A stretch of DNA of 64,000 bases from an uncultured Clostridia bacterium (GCA_944362615.1 CALVTM010000002.1:124001-188000); one strand, 5' to 3'; positions 1 through 8,736 are shown, counted from the stretch's first letter. The notes: a model not told the origin generated them from the sequence alone. Made by a program: numbers and translations.

Positions 1-2
1 AC

Positions 3-2789
3 GGCAGAAAGTACAGCTCCACAAGAGCCGGATTAAAGAGCGGCGACTTCAAGATCGAACGTCGTAAGAATTACCGCATCAGCGTATGGGTAAAGACCGT
101 AGGAGCTGACTGCGCGGGTATTGCCGTTGCCGGTACCGATTACCGCGGACCGCTTAATAATCCCGGCAATCCCAACCATGGCAAGGGTCAGCTTATCGTC
201 AGTTCCACGGAACTCAGCGGCGAAAGTTCAGACACCGTACGTTACGGCTGGAGCGAAGCTACTTTCTTTGTTCAGGGTTCGGCATTCCGTGATTATGAAA
301 TACATCTTGAGCTTTGGCTCGGTATGCGTGAGACCGAAGACAGCGCTGCCGTTAACGATAACGGTATAGCAATGTTCGACAGCATCCGCATAGAAGAGAT
401 CTCATACACCGAATATACGACCAACAGCGCAAACAACTCTACTGTTACGTTTGATGGCGAAGGCAACAATACGGTTATAAGTAACGGCAGTTTTGACGAA
501 ATCGAAGATATCAGTTATGACGGAAACGGAAATGCCATCACCCCGTATACACCTTCCGACTGGACACTTATGACAGCCGGTGAGGACGGAACTGACGGTA
601 TGAGCACTCATATCTATGATGAGAATTATCGTGACTATGTCGTAAGCGGCACGATAAGCTCCGATATGACGTCTTACAACTATAAATTACCTGATACGAC
701 GAACTCTTATATTACAGGCAAGATCGATGCAGCGGTTCCTTCAGATCCCCTGCCCGATAATCTGCTGATGATAAAAGCTGATGAAAGCACCGGACTTCCC
801 AACGATAAGGCCGGCGTAGCAGTAGGATACCGTTCGCTCAGCTTCAGCGTTTCCACCGATACGATAGTAAGAGTCGATGTCGATATGCGCGTTGATAATA
901 TAAAGGGTTACGGCGCAAACCTCGTTCTTAAGAGCGGAGAAAAGGAAGTCGCAACCATACAGCGCATTAAGGATACGTCTTCTTCCGGACTTCAGATGAA
1001 CGCCGGGGACGGTTATAATACTTATTCATTCTATATCCAGGCCGGTCAGAACAGCCTCAGTGAGCTGTATGTAGAAATCTGGCTCGGTATGTATGATGAC
1101 GAGCTCAATACCAGCAAACTTTCTACGGGTACCGTATACGTTCGCAGTGTGTCTATGACGATGCTTACCTCCACGACTACTGACGAGGACGGCACAACGG
1201 GTACCGACCAGACTTCGCTCAATGAACAACGTGCTGAGTTTGATAACCGTCATGCGGAATACAAGGCTTCAATTAAAAAAGGTATTATCCCCTATTTCGC
1301 TATGTATTCCACTTACGGAAGCACTATCGATTCGTATAATATGTACGACGATGAGTTCCTTAAAACTCCGTACAACTGGACGCGCACTTATGCGATATCC
1401 GACAGTACTGAAAACGAAGCTGTTTCTTACGGCGTTTACGACATGAAAACCGGCGGGGATTCCAGCGTCCTTCCCTCAAATTATACCACAAACGGTGCGG
1501 AAAAAGATGACTCGCTAGTAATCAAAAATAATGTAACGTCTTATTCCAGACTTACCAAAGATGTTTCTTATACGCTTGACAGCGGTTCATATTATCGGAT
1601 CACCGTTCTTATGCAGGTGTATATTCCTAATGTACAGGATTCGAATGACGCTCAGGGCGCATACTTCGGTATCGACGGTACGACATACATGCTCAGCAAT
1701 ATCCGCAGTACAACGGATAAGAACGGAAAAGGCGAATTCCAGGAATTCAATCTTTATATAAAAACAGACGGTACAGCTCCTTCTGAGTCTGAGGATGACA
1801 GCAGCACTACCGAAGAAAGCACGACAAAGACCATAAATCTTATATTCGGTATCGGCGATCAGAATGTAAGCGAACGAGCTATCGGCACGATGATAATCAA
1901 TAACATTGAGCTTGAAGCTATCGACAGCACTACTTTTGACGAAGCAAAAGATAAGATCGAAAACAGCGGCGCTATATCCGGAAGCCACGATGCTATCGCC
2001 GACTATACTGGTGGTAGCAGCGACACCGAACAAGATGAAGATGACGATGATGTTATCAACGAAGATCTTTCCGGCAATAACTGGTATATCTACATTTCCG
2101 TAGTACTTGCTGTTGTCATTATAATAGCGGTTATTGCAGCTCTTGTACGCTATATGGCAATAAAGAGAAAGAAGAGCGGAGATGTATCCCCCACCGATAA
2201 GACCACTTACGACCGTGAAATCACTCTGCTTCGTCAGCATAATGCACGCAATATCGATGAAGTTAATGAAATAACTGAAGGCTACGACGCATTCGATGAG
2301 GATATTGAAGATCACATCGAAATGATGCGCGCACTTGAGGAAGTCGAGCAGCTTGCAGAAGAAAATAGTGACGCCGAAAGTGCCGAAAATGCTGAAGCCG
2401 ATGCTGATGAAGTTAAAGTAACTGATGCGGAAACTTCTGAAGAACCTGCAGAGGAAGAAAGTAAGGAGGCTACGGCGGAAGAAGGTACGACCGAACAGGC
2501 CGAAGAAGCTCCGGCAACAGAGGAAGTTGCAGAACAGGCTGAAACTGCTGAGTCTGCAGAAACCGAAGAAACCGAAGAAGAAGGCTATAGCTACTCTGAC
2601 GAAATAGTGGACTTCACTCCCAGCGAGGAAAGACGCCGTGAGCTTGAAGAAGCAAAGGCGGAAAAAGCCCGCATTAAAGCAGAAAAGGAAGCTGCCAAGA
2701 AGGCTGAAGAAGATGCAAGAGCGCGTCTTGAAGCCGAGCGTAAAGAAGCAACCCGCAGATACAATAAGTGGGATGACTTTGAAGACTGA
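3..2789 (+). CDS. Large surface protein with repeated beta-rich domains, one TM segment and charged cytoplasmic tail (5' partial)
   Basis: The reading frame is open from the left edge, so the N-terminus is missing and 928 residues are visible. The outer part carries about three repeats of roughly 255 residues. Each ends in a similar strand pattern (LELWLGM near base 313, VEIWLGM near 1078, NLIFGIG near 1836) followed by a short segment predicted to be the last beta strands; this looks like a jelly-roll or carbohydrate-binding fold, which is inference. An acidic linker (DTEQDEDDDD) precedes one strongly hydrophobic helix at about residues 694-716, then KRKK, which predicts an N-out/C-in topology. 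The roughly 210-residue tail is Glu/Ala-rich, then a Lys/Glu/Arg-rich probable coiled coil ending RYNKWDDFED. No sortase motif is present. No specific family was recognised; it may bind polysaccharide or anchor to cytoplasmic partners. Confidence 0.8.
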   Translation, partial: GRKYSSTRAGLKSGDFKIERRKNYRISVWVKTVGADCAGIAVAGTDYRGPLNNPGNPNHGKGQLIVSSTELSGESSDTVRYGWSEATFFVQGSAFRDYEIHLELWLGMRETEDSAAVNDNGIAMFDSIRIEEISYTEYTTNSANNSTVTFDGEGNNTVISNGSFDEIEDISYDGNGNAITPYTPSDWTLMTAGEDGTDGMSTHIYDENYRDYVVSGTISSDMTSYNYKLPDTTNSYITGKIDAAVPSDPLPDNLLMIKADESTGLPNDKAGVAVGYRSLSFSVSTDTIVRVDVDMRVDNIKGYGANLVLKSGEKEVATIQRIKDTSSSGLQMNAGDGYNTYSFYIQAGQNSLSELYVEIWLGMYDDELNTSKLSTGTVYVRSVSMTMLTSTTTDEDGTTGTDQTSLNEQRAEFDNRHAEYKASIKKGIIPYFAMYSTYGSTIDSYNMYDDEFLKTPYNWTRTYAISDSTENEAVSYGVYDMKTGGDSSVLPSNYTTNGAEKDDSLVIKNNVTSYSRLTKDVSYTLDSGSYYRITVLMQVYIPNVQDSNDAQGAYFGIDGTTYMLSNIRSTTDKNGKGEFQEFNLYIKTDGTAPSESEDDSSTTEESTTKTINLIFGIGDQNVSERAIGTMIINNIELEAIDSTTFDEAKDKIENSGAISGSHDAIADYTGGSSDTEQDEDDDDVINEDLSGNNWYIYISVVLAVVIIIAVIAALVRYMAIKRKKSGDVSPTDKTTYDREITLLRQHNARNIDEVNEITEGYDAFDEDIEDHIEMMRALEEVEQLAEENSDAESAENAEADADEVKVTDAETSEEPAEEESKEATAEEGTTEQAEEAPATEEVAEQAETAESAETEETEEEGYSYSDEIVDFTPSEERRRELEEAKAEKARIKAEKEAAKKAEEDARARLEAERKEATRRYNKWDDFED

Positions 2790-2815
2790 TAATCGATAAA
2801 TTTACAGTCAATAAT

Positions 2816-2851
2816 AAAAACGCCTGCCGCTTTGACGCGGCAGGCGTTTTT
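2816..2851 (+). terminator. Rho-independent terminator of the surface protein gene
   Basis: A perfect 10-bp GC-rich stem (CGCCTGCCGC / GCGGCAGGCG) with a 5-base loop is flanked by A and T runs. It lies 27 bases after the TGA stop and can work in both directions. Confidence 0.9.
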
Positions 2852-3057
2852 GCATACTCACCTGTTTACGACATTTTATATATACTCACCTGATTTTATT
2901 ATTTTCCTAACTGAAGTTTACGCGTTTTTCAGCGCGTACTTCAATTATGTCATAAGTCTTATATGCGCAACGCATACGTATCATTGCATCTGCGTATTGC
3001 ATCTAACCTGATCCTGCCTCTTATAGTTATAAATTATTTTTTTGCTACAGATACTAA
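2852..3057. other. Intergenic region between convergent units
   Basis: No open frame with a ribosome binding site is seen. The only visible structure is an 11-base direct repeat ATACTCACCTG at 2854-2864 and 2882-2892 (period 28). No function is assigned. Confidence 0.4.
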
Positions 3058-3100
3058 AACAAACGCTCACATGATCATTATTTATCTGTGAGCGTTTGTT
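3058..3100 (-). terminator. Terminator hairpin ending the tsaE-murF-SDR operon
   Basis: An inverted repeat (AACAAACGCTCACA / TGTGAGCGTTTGTT) with a loop of about 15 bases lies 90 bases downstream of the SDR stop. A TTTT follows on the minus strand. It may be bidirectional. Confidence 0.75.
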
Positions 3101-3192
3101 TATATACATTTAAAGATAAGTTCAACTTAAAAGATCTGAATTCGGAATATTAATCATGAAGAGCATTTTTGCGTTTTTAAATTCAGTTGCGC

Positions 3193-3933
3193 TTAAATCA
3201 AATATCCGCCGCTAACATTGAATGTCTGTCCTGTGATATACGAGGAGCAATCATCCGCAAGAAAATATACCGCACATGCCACGTCATGAGGCGCACCCAA
3301 CCTGCCAAGAGGAATTTCAGATATTATATCATTCAATTCCATTTCGCTGAACCGTGCCAGCATGTCCGTTTTTATTGCTCCCGGAGCTACCGCATTAACG
3401 CGTACTCCGCTCGGAGCAAGCTCTTTTGCCATAGCGCGCGTAAACGCGATAACGCCCGCTTTAGCCGCGGAGTATACCGATTCCATACTTGCGCCGCATA
3501 TGCCCCACACCGACGACACATTGACTATACAGCCGTCATGACCGAAAGCAAAGTCATCATAAAAAGCCTTTGTCGCAAAAATAGCGGACATCAGATTATC
3601 CGAAACAGAGCGCCTGATCTCTGTTTCGGAAAAATCCGCAAGCGTCCCATATTCGCAGCTGCCGGCATTATTTATCAGAGCGTGCACTCTTCCGCATTTT
3701 TCAAGAACGCGCGTTCTGAGCGCGTTTGCGCCCGTCATATCGCATAAATCCGCATACACGGCAAACGCATCTCCACCTGCCGCATTCAGCTCATCCGCAA
3801 GCGCAAACGCCGCTTCTTCGCTGTTACGATAGCCTATGGCTACCGTCCAGCCACGCAAGCAAAATAGGCGCGATATTGCCGCGCCTATGCCTTTCGCGCC
3901 GCCTGTAACGACGACGGTTTTTTTATCACACAT
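3193..3933 (-). CDS. SDR-family NAD(P)-dependent oxidoreductase (FabG-like)
   Basis: Short-chain dehydrogenase/reductase with the complete family signature: the cofactor loop TGGAKGIG, NNAG, a catalytic Ser in NVSS, YSAAK as the Tyr-Lys pair, and a C-terminal GQTFNVSGG. It resembles 3-oxoacyl-ACP reductase, but the substrate cannot be read from sequence; no other fatty acid synthesis genes are adjacent. The start at MCDKK overlaps the murF stop (ATGTGTGA), implying translational coupling. An upstream in-frame ATG at 3957 would add eight residues and is less likely. Last gene of the FMN-riboswitch operon. Confidence 0.85.
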   Translation of the reverse strand: MCDKKTVVVTGGAKGIGAAISRLFCLRGWTVAIGYRNSEEAAFALADELNAAGGDAFAVYADLCDMTGANALRTRVLEKCGRVHALINNAGSCEYGTLADFSETEIRRSVSDNLMSAIFATKAFYDDFAFGHDGCIVNVSSVWGICGASMESVYSAAKAGVIAFTRAMAKELAPSGVRVNAVAPGAIKTDMLARFSEMELNDIISEIPLGRLGAPHDVACAVYFLADDCSSYITGQTFNVSGGYLI

Positions 3934-5521
3934 AATTGTCCGGTAAATCATTTTCAAACAATATCACACTGTTATCCGGCAGATCTGAAAGATATTTTTT
4001 TGCTATATCAAGCGAACCTGCCGTCTTTATCATGTGTTCGGGCATACCGTTTTCCAGCGCTCCCTTTTTGATCGTTTTGGCTCTGCTGCCGACAAGTATC
4101 GCTATGTCGCACCCTTCGGCTATATGCTTTCCGAGTTCGCTGTTTGCATCGTTCTCCAATCCGCCAAGCTCTACCATACCGGGAGTCACGATAACTTTCA
4201 GTCCCTCAAAACACCCGAGCACTTCTATCGCGTTTGCAGCACCATTTGGATTTGAATTGTATGAATCGTCTATTATTATCTTGTTTCCGGAGCGGAGCAC
4301 ATCCAGGCGGTGCTCAACCGGCGTAAGCTTCTCACACGCTTTAGCACACTCGGCGACCGATACCCCAAGATCGACCGCAACCGCCATACATGCGCAAATC
4401 AGAGCAGGAATATGCCGTCCGAGCAGCTTCGTATATACGCTTACTTTCTCGTTACCTTTTATAACGTCAAACCTTGTTCCGTCTGCAGAAAACCGCATAT
4501 TTTCAAAACGGATATCACAAGCCGCATCACTTCCGGTTAATAATTTACGTCCCTTACAGCGTTCCGAAAGCTTACGCGCACCTTCATCTGCACAGTTGAA
4601 TACTGAAAGCCCGCCTTTGCTCAATGCTTCCACCAGTTCGTATTTGGTATCCGCTATCGCATCAAGAGAACCGAATGTTTCAAAATGCTGACATCCGATA
4701 CCGGTAATCAGCGCATAGTCCGGCTCTGCTACACTGCATATTTCAGCTATGTCACCTCTGCGTCTTGCGCCCATTTCCGCAATCAGAACGCTGTCGTCCT
4801 CATCAAGCACATCATTTATCGTTCTGCAGATACCAAGCGGTGTATTATAGCTCTTAGGCGTTGCGCACACACGGCATACTCCCGAAAGCATTACGGACAG
4901 TATATTCTTTGCCGTCGTCTTACCGTAACTGCCGGTTATCCCGACTACTTTAAGACCGTTCGTCTTGAGTTTACGCATTTCATCGGACGCATCCTTCATA
5001 AATGATTTAGCGGAAGCTCTCTCAAAAGGATATGTCACAAAATACGATATAGCTGCCATGAGCGGTATAAGTACCGGAAGAATTGCATATCCGCATTCAT
5101 ACATCTGCGTATATTCGCAAAGCGCCCATCCGCCTACACTGAATGCCATACAAACCACAGTCTGAGTCAGGATCAATCTTCTCATCCGCGGCGTTATCGC
5201 AAGCGGTACTTTCGCCTTTTTTGCAAAGCATACGGCAATGAATATTATACCGAACAGTATATATATCAGAAAAGAAAAATAATGTAATCCTTCTTCCCAA
5301 TTTGCCGGAAAGCAAAAACGGAATAACAGCATAAAAGCAGCCGTTATAAACGAGCACGTAAAATAACGAAGGATATAATCAAAGTGAGACGCTTTAATCC
5401 AGTTTACAACTCCCCTGAAACGGTATGAAGATAACTGGTACATATGAAGCATTTTCAAACTTGACAGAGTCAGCAGCGTCGTCGAAAAGAATATAAAAAT
5501 TATGTCGAGTGCTGTGTCCAT
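3926..5521 (-). CDS. murF: Membrane-anchored Mur ligase (MurF-like)
   Basis: Likely adds D-Ala-D-Ala to the UDP-MurNAc-tripeptide in peptidoglycan precursor synthesis. Residues 1-165 hold about five hydrophobic helices instead of the usual soluble MurF UDP-binding domain. The ATP-grasping Mur ligase core follows, with the P-loop GITGSYGKTT (194-203), the central NSNP motif in DDSYNSNPNG, and a C-terminal domain ending FENDLPDNYV. Length 531. It overlaps the hydrolase gene upstream and the SDR gene downstream. MurF is the best fit to me, but ligases with N-terminal membrane domains could use other substrates, and no second murF is visible in this window. Confidence 0.75.
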   Translation of the reverse strand: MDTALDIIFIFFSTTLLTLSSLKMLHMYQLSSYRFRGVVNWIKASHFDYILRYFTCSFITAAFMLLFRFCFPANWEEGLHYFSFLIYILFGIIFIAVCFAKKAKVPLAITPRMRRLILTQTVVCMAFSVGGWALCEYTQMYECGYAILPVLIPLMAAISYFVTYPFERASAKSFMKDASDEMRKLKTNGLKVVGITGSYGKTTAKNILSVMLSGVCRVCATPKSYNTPLGICRTINDVLDEDDSVLIAEMGARRRGDIAEICSVAEPDYALITGIGCQHFETFGSLDAIADTKYELVEALSKGGLSVFNCADEGARKLSERCKGRKLLTGSDAACDIRFENMRFSADGTRFDVIKGNEKVSVYTKLLGRHIPALICACMAVAVDLGVSVAECAKACEKLTPVEHRLDVLRSGNKIIIDDSYNSNPNGAANAIEVLGCFEGLKVIVTPGMVELGGLENDANSELGKHIAEGCDIAILVGSRAKTIKKGALENGMPEHMIKTAGSLDIAKKYLSDLPDNSVILFENDLPDNYV

Positions 5522-6123
5522 TTTTCTATACTGCCCGCAAGCGCTGTCACAAAAGCTGCGTGATCTTCAGCGTATGCGAAATGCCCTCCTTTGATCAGAA
5601 TGACTTCAGCGCCGCGTATGCGACGTTTCATTACTCCGCACATATACATCGGCGTTTCTCTGTCTTCTTTACCCCATATAAGTACGGTCGGACATCGAAT
5701 GTCTCCGAGCTTATCTGTCAGATCCAGGGATACGACTCTGGAAAATATGCCGCGCATATTCTCCGGCAGCGCAAGCCAATCCGGCGAGTAATATTTACTT
5801 ACGTCCAGACCTTTACGCTTATCATGCAGAAATCGTCTGTGACGCAACCGGTACAGCAATCCTCTTCTGGGCTTTACTCCGGCAGCCGATACAAGCGCAA
5901 GTCCTGCAACACGGTCGCTTCCGGACGCTATATCTATAGCAACGCGACCGCCAAAGCTATGTCCTACTAATATTACATTACCTAAGCCGTATTTGTCAAG
6001 CAGGGTAAGCGTTAATGCCGAATAATCGTGGAGCCCCCAGTTTTTGGGCGGCATTCCCGACTCCCCGAATGGTGGGAATGAGAACGAAAAACACGTTCTG
6101 CCGCGAAGAGAAAAATATTCCAT
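5500..6123 (-). CDS. Alpha/beta hydrolase; N-terminus probably extends upstream
   Basis: Serine hydrolase of the alpha/beta fold: nucleophile elbow VGHSFGG, acid in WGKEDRETP, and histidine in KGGHFAY. The first ATG (6123) gives 207 residues but omits the conserved oxyanion-loop motif. The same frame continues open upstream and encodes IVFLHGWGGD directly before this Met, back to a stop near 6286, without any ATG, GTG or TTG. A strong AAGGAG lies at 6241-6246, so translation probably begins around 6232-6237 at a non-standard codon, or the sequence carries an error. The 3' end overlaps murF by 22 bases. Substrate unknown. Confidence 0.75.
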   Translation of the reverse strand: MEYFSLRGRTCFSFSFPPFGESGMPPKNWGLHDYSALTLTLLDKYGLGNVILVGHSFGGRVAIDIASGSDRVAGLALVSAAGVKPRRGLLYRLRHRRFLHDKRKGLDVSKYYSPDWLALPENMRGIFSRVVSLDLTDKLGDIRCPTVLIWGKEDRETPMYMCGVMKRRIRGAEVILIKGGHFAYAEDHAAFVTALAGSIEKWTQHST

Positions 6124-6233
6124 AGCACCGCCGAACGACCTTACATCGCCGCCCCAGCCGTGCAGAAATACTATGGGAATTCCGCCGCCGAAACGAATAT
6201 CCGTTTCTACGTTCAGCCCGTAAACCTGTTCCG

Positions 6234-6647
6234 TTATACGCTCCTTCGCGTCATCACATATGCCGACGCGTCGCCGTAGTACCCCTTACGCACACCGGCT
6301 ATCTCAAAACCGCATGACTTATACAGCGCTATTGCAGGGGCATTGTGTTCGTTTACTTCCAGATAATAGTACGCCGCATTCCCGGACATGCCGGCACTCA
6401 TCAGCGCTTTCCCTATTCCTCTTCCTCTGAATTCAGCACTGACGGCTATTGATGATATACAGCATTCGTCAAGCACGTTTTCGGCTATAACGTATCCGCA
6501 TATCCCGCCGTCCTCATATACAAATATATCCGTACTGTCTGAAGAAAATGCACAGAGTATCTGTTCGTCTGTCCACACCGGTCTGACGCATTGTCCCATG
6601 ATTTGGGTCACTGCCGCGATATCGCTTTCAGACGCCCGCCTTATCAC
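6234..6647 (-). CDS. rimI: Ribosomal protein S18-alanine N-acetyltransferase (RimI-type GNAT)
   Basis: GNAT-fold acetyltransferase with the acetyl-CoA loop in EFRGRGIGKAL and the RimI-like segments YYLEVNEHNAPAIALYKSCGF and RKGYY. RimI acetylates the N-terminus of ribosomal protein S18, and its place beside tsaB and tsaE is the standard Firmicutes arrangement. I chose the GTG at 6647 because GGAGA sits seven bases upstream and the protein then starts VIRRASESD, as family members do; the GTG at 6665 would add six residues. It overlaps the tsaB end by 20 bases. Confidence 0.88.
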   Translation of the reverse strand: MIRRASESDIAAVTQIMGQCVRPVWTDEQILCAFSSDSTDIFVYEDGGICGYVIAENVLDECCISSIAVSAEFRGRGIGKALMSAGMSGNAAYYYLEVNEHNAPAIALYKSCGFEIAGVRKGYYGDASAYVMTRRSV

Positions 6648-7281
6648 TCTTTTTCTCCAGGTCACGCTCCGCCTGCGGCTTTCTGATATACAGCGGCTGC
6701 AACTCGTTGCCGTTTACGGCATCGTTTATATGGCTTTCAACGACCTCTGCAAAAGCCTTACCGCAATCTTCAGGACAACGCGCGCCTATCTCGTCCGCAA
6801 CGCGGCTGTCCGCGACAAGGGCATAAGGTTCGTCTATCTCCGCTATGAATGCAGAAAGTTCATCACGATCCAGCGCCTTGGGAGAAAGAAGCTCGTGCAT
6901 ACAGCCATCATATACCGCTACATAACGCATACCGTTCGACGCATCGCATACGGATACTATCGTATCTTCGCCCTTACAGTTATATGCAAGCAGCTCAAGC
7001 GCAGTTACTCCTATGACCGGTTTGTTGCATACATACGCAAAAGCCTTTATCGTAGCCATGCCTATTCTTATGCCCGTGAATGATCCCGGTCCGGTCACAC
7101 ATGCAAAAAAGTCCATATCAGACAGTTTTGCACCGCTGCGCCTGAGAAGTGCGTCAACTTCGGGCATGAGTTTTACGGACGCCGCCGTGAAATCATTACA
7201 TTGAAAATACTCGTAACTGCCGTTATGGCATACGAGTACTTTAAGTGATTCGGAAGCCGTGTCTATTGCTAGGTAGTTCAT
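6628..7281 (-). CDS. tsaB: tRNA t6A37 threonylcarbamoyl transfer complex protein TsaB
   Basis: TsaB is the ASKHA-fold scaffold that, with TsaD and TsaE, transfers threonylcarbamoyl-AMP to A37 of ANN-decoding tRNAs. Diagnostic features are the N-terminal LAIDTASES and the GPGSFTGIRIGMA segment. Length 217 is usual. The ATG overlaps the stop of yhbY (ATGA type). The tsaE domain is two genes upstream; tsaD is not in the window. Confidence 0.93.
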   Translation of the reverse strand: MNYLAIDTASESLKVLVCHNGSYEYFQCNDFTAASVKLMPEVDALLRRSGAKLSDMDFFACVTGPGSFTGIRIGMATIKAFAYVCNKPVIGVTALELLAYNCKGEDTIVSVCDASNGMRYVAVYDGCMHELLSPKALDRDELSAFIAEIDEPYALVADSRVADEIGARCPEDCGKAFAEVVESHINDAVNGNELQPLYIRKPQAERDLEKKSDKAGV

Positions 7282-7571
7282 AATTCTATGTGTTTGACCC
7301 CCTCTTTTCTGCTGTACCTGTAAAGGATTATTTTATTACCTATGCGGCAGACCGCTTCCGCTTTGAGCTTCATTTCAAGCAGTCGCATAAGATCATCCGC
7401 ATCATAATCGCAGTTTTTAAGCACGGATATTTTAATAAGTTCGCGGGCAGTCAACGCGCTGTCAAGACCTTCGAGAAGATTGTCTGAAACAGCTCCCTTT
7501 CCGATCATGAAGATCGCCGGAGACGTCGCCGCTATTGATTTCAGCTTTGATCTTTGTTTACTGGTCAGCAT
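7278..7571 (-). CDS. yhbY: CRM-domain RNA-binding protein YhbY
   Basis: A 97-residue single CRS1/YhbY (CRM) domain with the family's GKGAVSDNLLEGLDSAL segment (GxxG RNA-binding loop) and LTARELIKI. In other bacteria it associates with pre-50S ribosomal subunits. It overlaps the 3' end of the ribU-tsaE gene by 14 bases and the start of tsaB by 4, so it is coupled into the operon. Confidence 0.9.
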   Translation of the reverse strand: MLTSKQRSKLKSIAATSPAIFMIGKGAVSDNLLEGLDSALTARELIKISVLKNCDYDADDLMRLLEMKLKAEAVCRIGNKIILYRYSRKEGVKHIEL

Positions 7572-8703
7572 TTATCGTGATTTCCCTTTCACTGTCGCCC
7601 GTGCGCAGTATAGTCACTTCTATGCGCTTTGAGGGCAGAATGTCTGAAATTTTTGAAGGCCACTCGATAAGGCATACGCAGGACTTATCGCCGAATCTTT
7701 CATTGATACCGCACGCCTCGGCTTCGGCGCCGCTGTTGAGACGGTATGCATCGATATGTATAAGACGCAGCTTATTACCTTCATACTCACAGCTCAGCGT
7801 AAAAGTAGGGCTCTTTACGTCCTCAGTCACTCCGAGAGCATCTGCCACACCTTTGGCAAATACCGTCTTTCCCGCACCGAGTTCGCCCGTTAAAAGTACG
7901 ACTTCGCCGCCTTTGAAATCGGATGCCAGCTTACGTGCAAGCGCCCTCGTTTCCTCTTCACTTCGAGTGATGATCTTCTGCATAAGATCATTATACACTT
8001 CTTTATCGGGATTTGCAACCGATTTACCCGAATTATCCGGGCATGCCGCCGCTTTATCGGATTTTTTTGTTTTGGCGCCTACGTTTCGGAACATCCATTT
8101 TATTGCTTTGGAAAGACGCTTGTAAAGAAGCAGAGTAAGGATACTGATGGATACGCCTTTTATTGCGTTGAATGCAATTATAAGCCAGAACGTACCGGCG
8201 AACATTTCCGCCGCCTGATCCTTCATATATAACGGATAATTTATATAGCGGTTACATATCAGGGATACGCATATCTGCACAACGCAACCTATACCCATGC
8301 CTGCTGCTACCCAAGGCAATCCTTTTTTGAATTTATAAAGTATGGAAGGCACTATCACAAACGACACTGTGACGAGAAAGTTTGCAAGCTGACCTACTCC
8401 TCCGGAAGTGGAAGTAAACAGACATAATAACTGTTTGACGCCTTCTATGACTATAGCTGCAACAGGTCCCAGCATGTATGCGCCGAGCATTGTAGCGACA
8501 TTGGAAAAGTCCATCTTCAGAAAAAATGCCGATGTCATCGGGAACATGCTGAACTCCAGAAAACTGAGAGCATAGCCGAGCGCCGCAAGTATTGCAAGCG
8601 TAGTTATACGCTGCGCGGTGAAGTACTGTCTTATGCCCCGCTTCGTTTCACCGGTTTCCGCATTCTTTTCAGAAACATTGACTTTGGTATGAGTTTTTTC
8701 CAT
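7558..8703 (-). CDS. tsaE: Fusion of a riboflavin ECF-transporter S component (RibU-like) and TsaE ATPase
   Basis: Residues 30-205 form a multi-helix membrane protein of the ECF S-component type (QRITTLAILAALGYALSFLEF near the N-terminus), which captures riboflavin for import by the shared EcfAA'T module. Residues 241-381 are a complete TsaE domain with Walker A GELGAGKT (273-280), SPTFTLSCEY and IHIDAYRL, needed for tRNA t6A synthesis. A polar linker at 208-240 joins them with no stop codon. The riboflavin assignment rests on the FMN riboswitch upstream. The start at 8703 has AAGGAGG at 8715-8721. An internal consensus promoter (7990-8018) ends just before Met241, so TsaE may also be made alone. 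Confidence 0.88.
   Translation of the reverse strand: MEKTHTKVNVSEKNAETGETKRGIRQYFTAQRITTLAILAALGYALSFLEFSMFPMTSAFFLKMDFSNVATMLGAYMLGPVAAIVIEGVKQLLCLFTSTSGGVGQLANFLVTVSFVIVPSILYKFKKGLPWVAAGMGIGCVVQICVSLICNRYINYPLYMKDQAAEMFAGTFWLIIAFNAIKGVSISILTLLLYKRLSKAIKWMFRNVGAKTKKSDKAAACPDNSGKSVANPDKEVYNDLMQKIITRSEEETRALARKLASDFKGGEVVLLTGELGAGKTVFAKGVADALGVTEDVKSPTFTLSCEYEGNKLRLIHIDAYRLNSGAEAEACGINERFGDKSCVCLIEWPSKISDILPSKRIEVTILRTGDSEREITINADQ
7990..8018 (-). promoter_or_regulatory. Candidate internal promoter for the TsaE domain
   Basis: On the minus strand TTGCAA and TATAAT are spaced by 17 bases. The predicted transcription start falls seven bases past the -10, on the A of the ATG coding for Met241 of the fusion protein. 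Transcription here would give a leaderless message for stand-alone TsaE. No strong ribosome binding site precedes this ATG. Confidence 0.5.
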
Positions 8704-8710
8704 AAAAACA

Positions 8711-8736
8711 ACCGCCTCCTTATATAAAGGGGCGGT
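8711..8736 (-). promoter_or_regulatory. Riboswitch expression platform: hairpin covering the ribosome binding site
   Basis: ACCGCCCCTT pairs with AAGGAGGCGGT, burying the only AAGGAGG before the ribU-tsaE ATG. The hairpin is followed by TTGTTTTT, so it could act both as a translation blocker and as a terminator when FMN is bound. Confidence 0.7.

Noticed and set aside
1587-2315. 242-residue minus-strand frame inside the surface protein gene
   Set aside because: It is antisense to a clear coding frame and has no ribosome site or family match.
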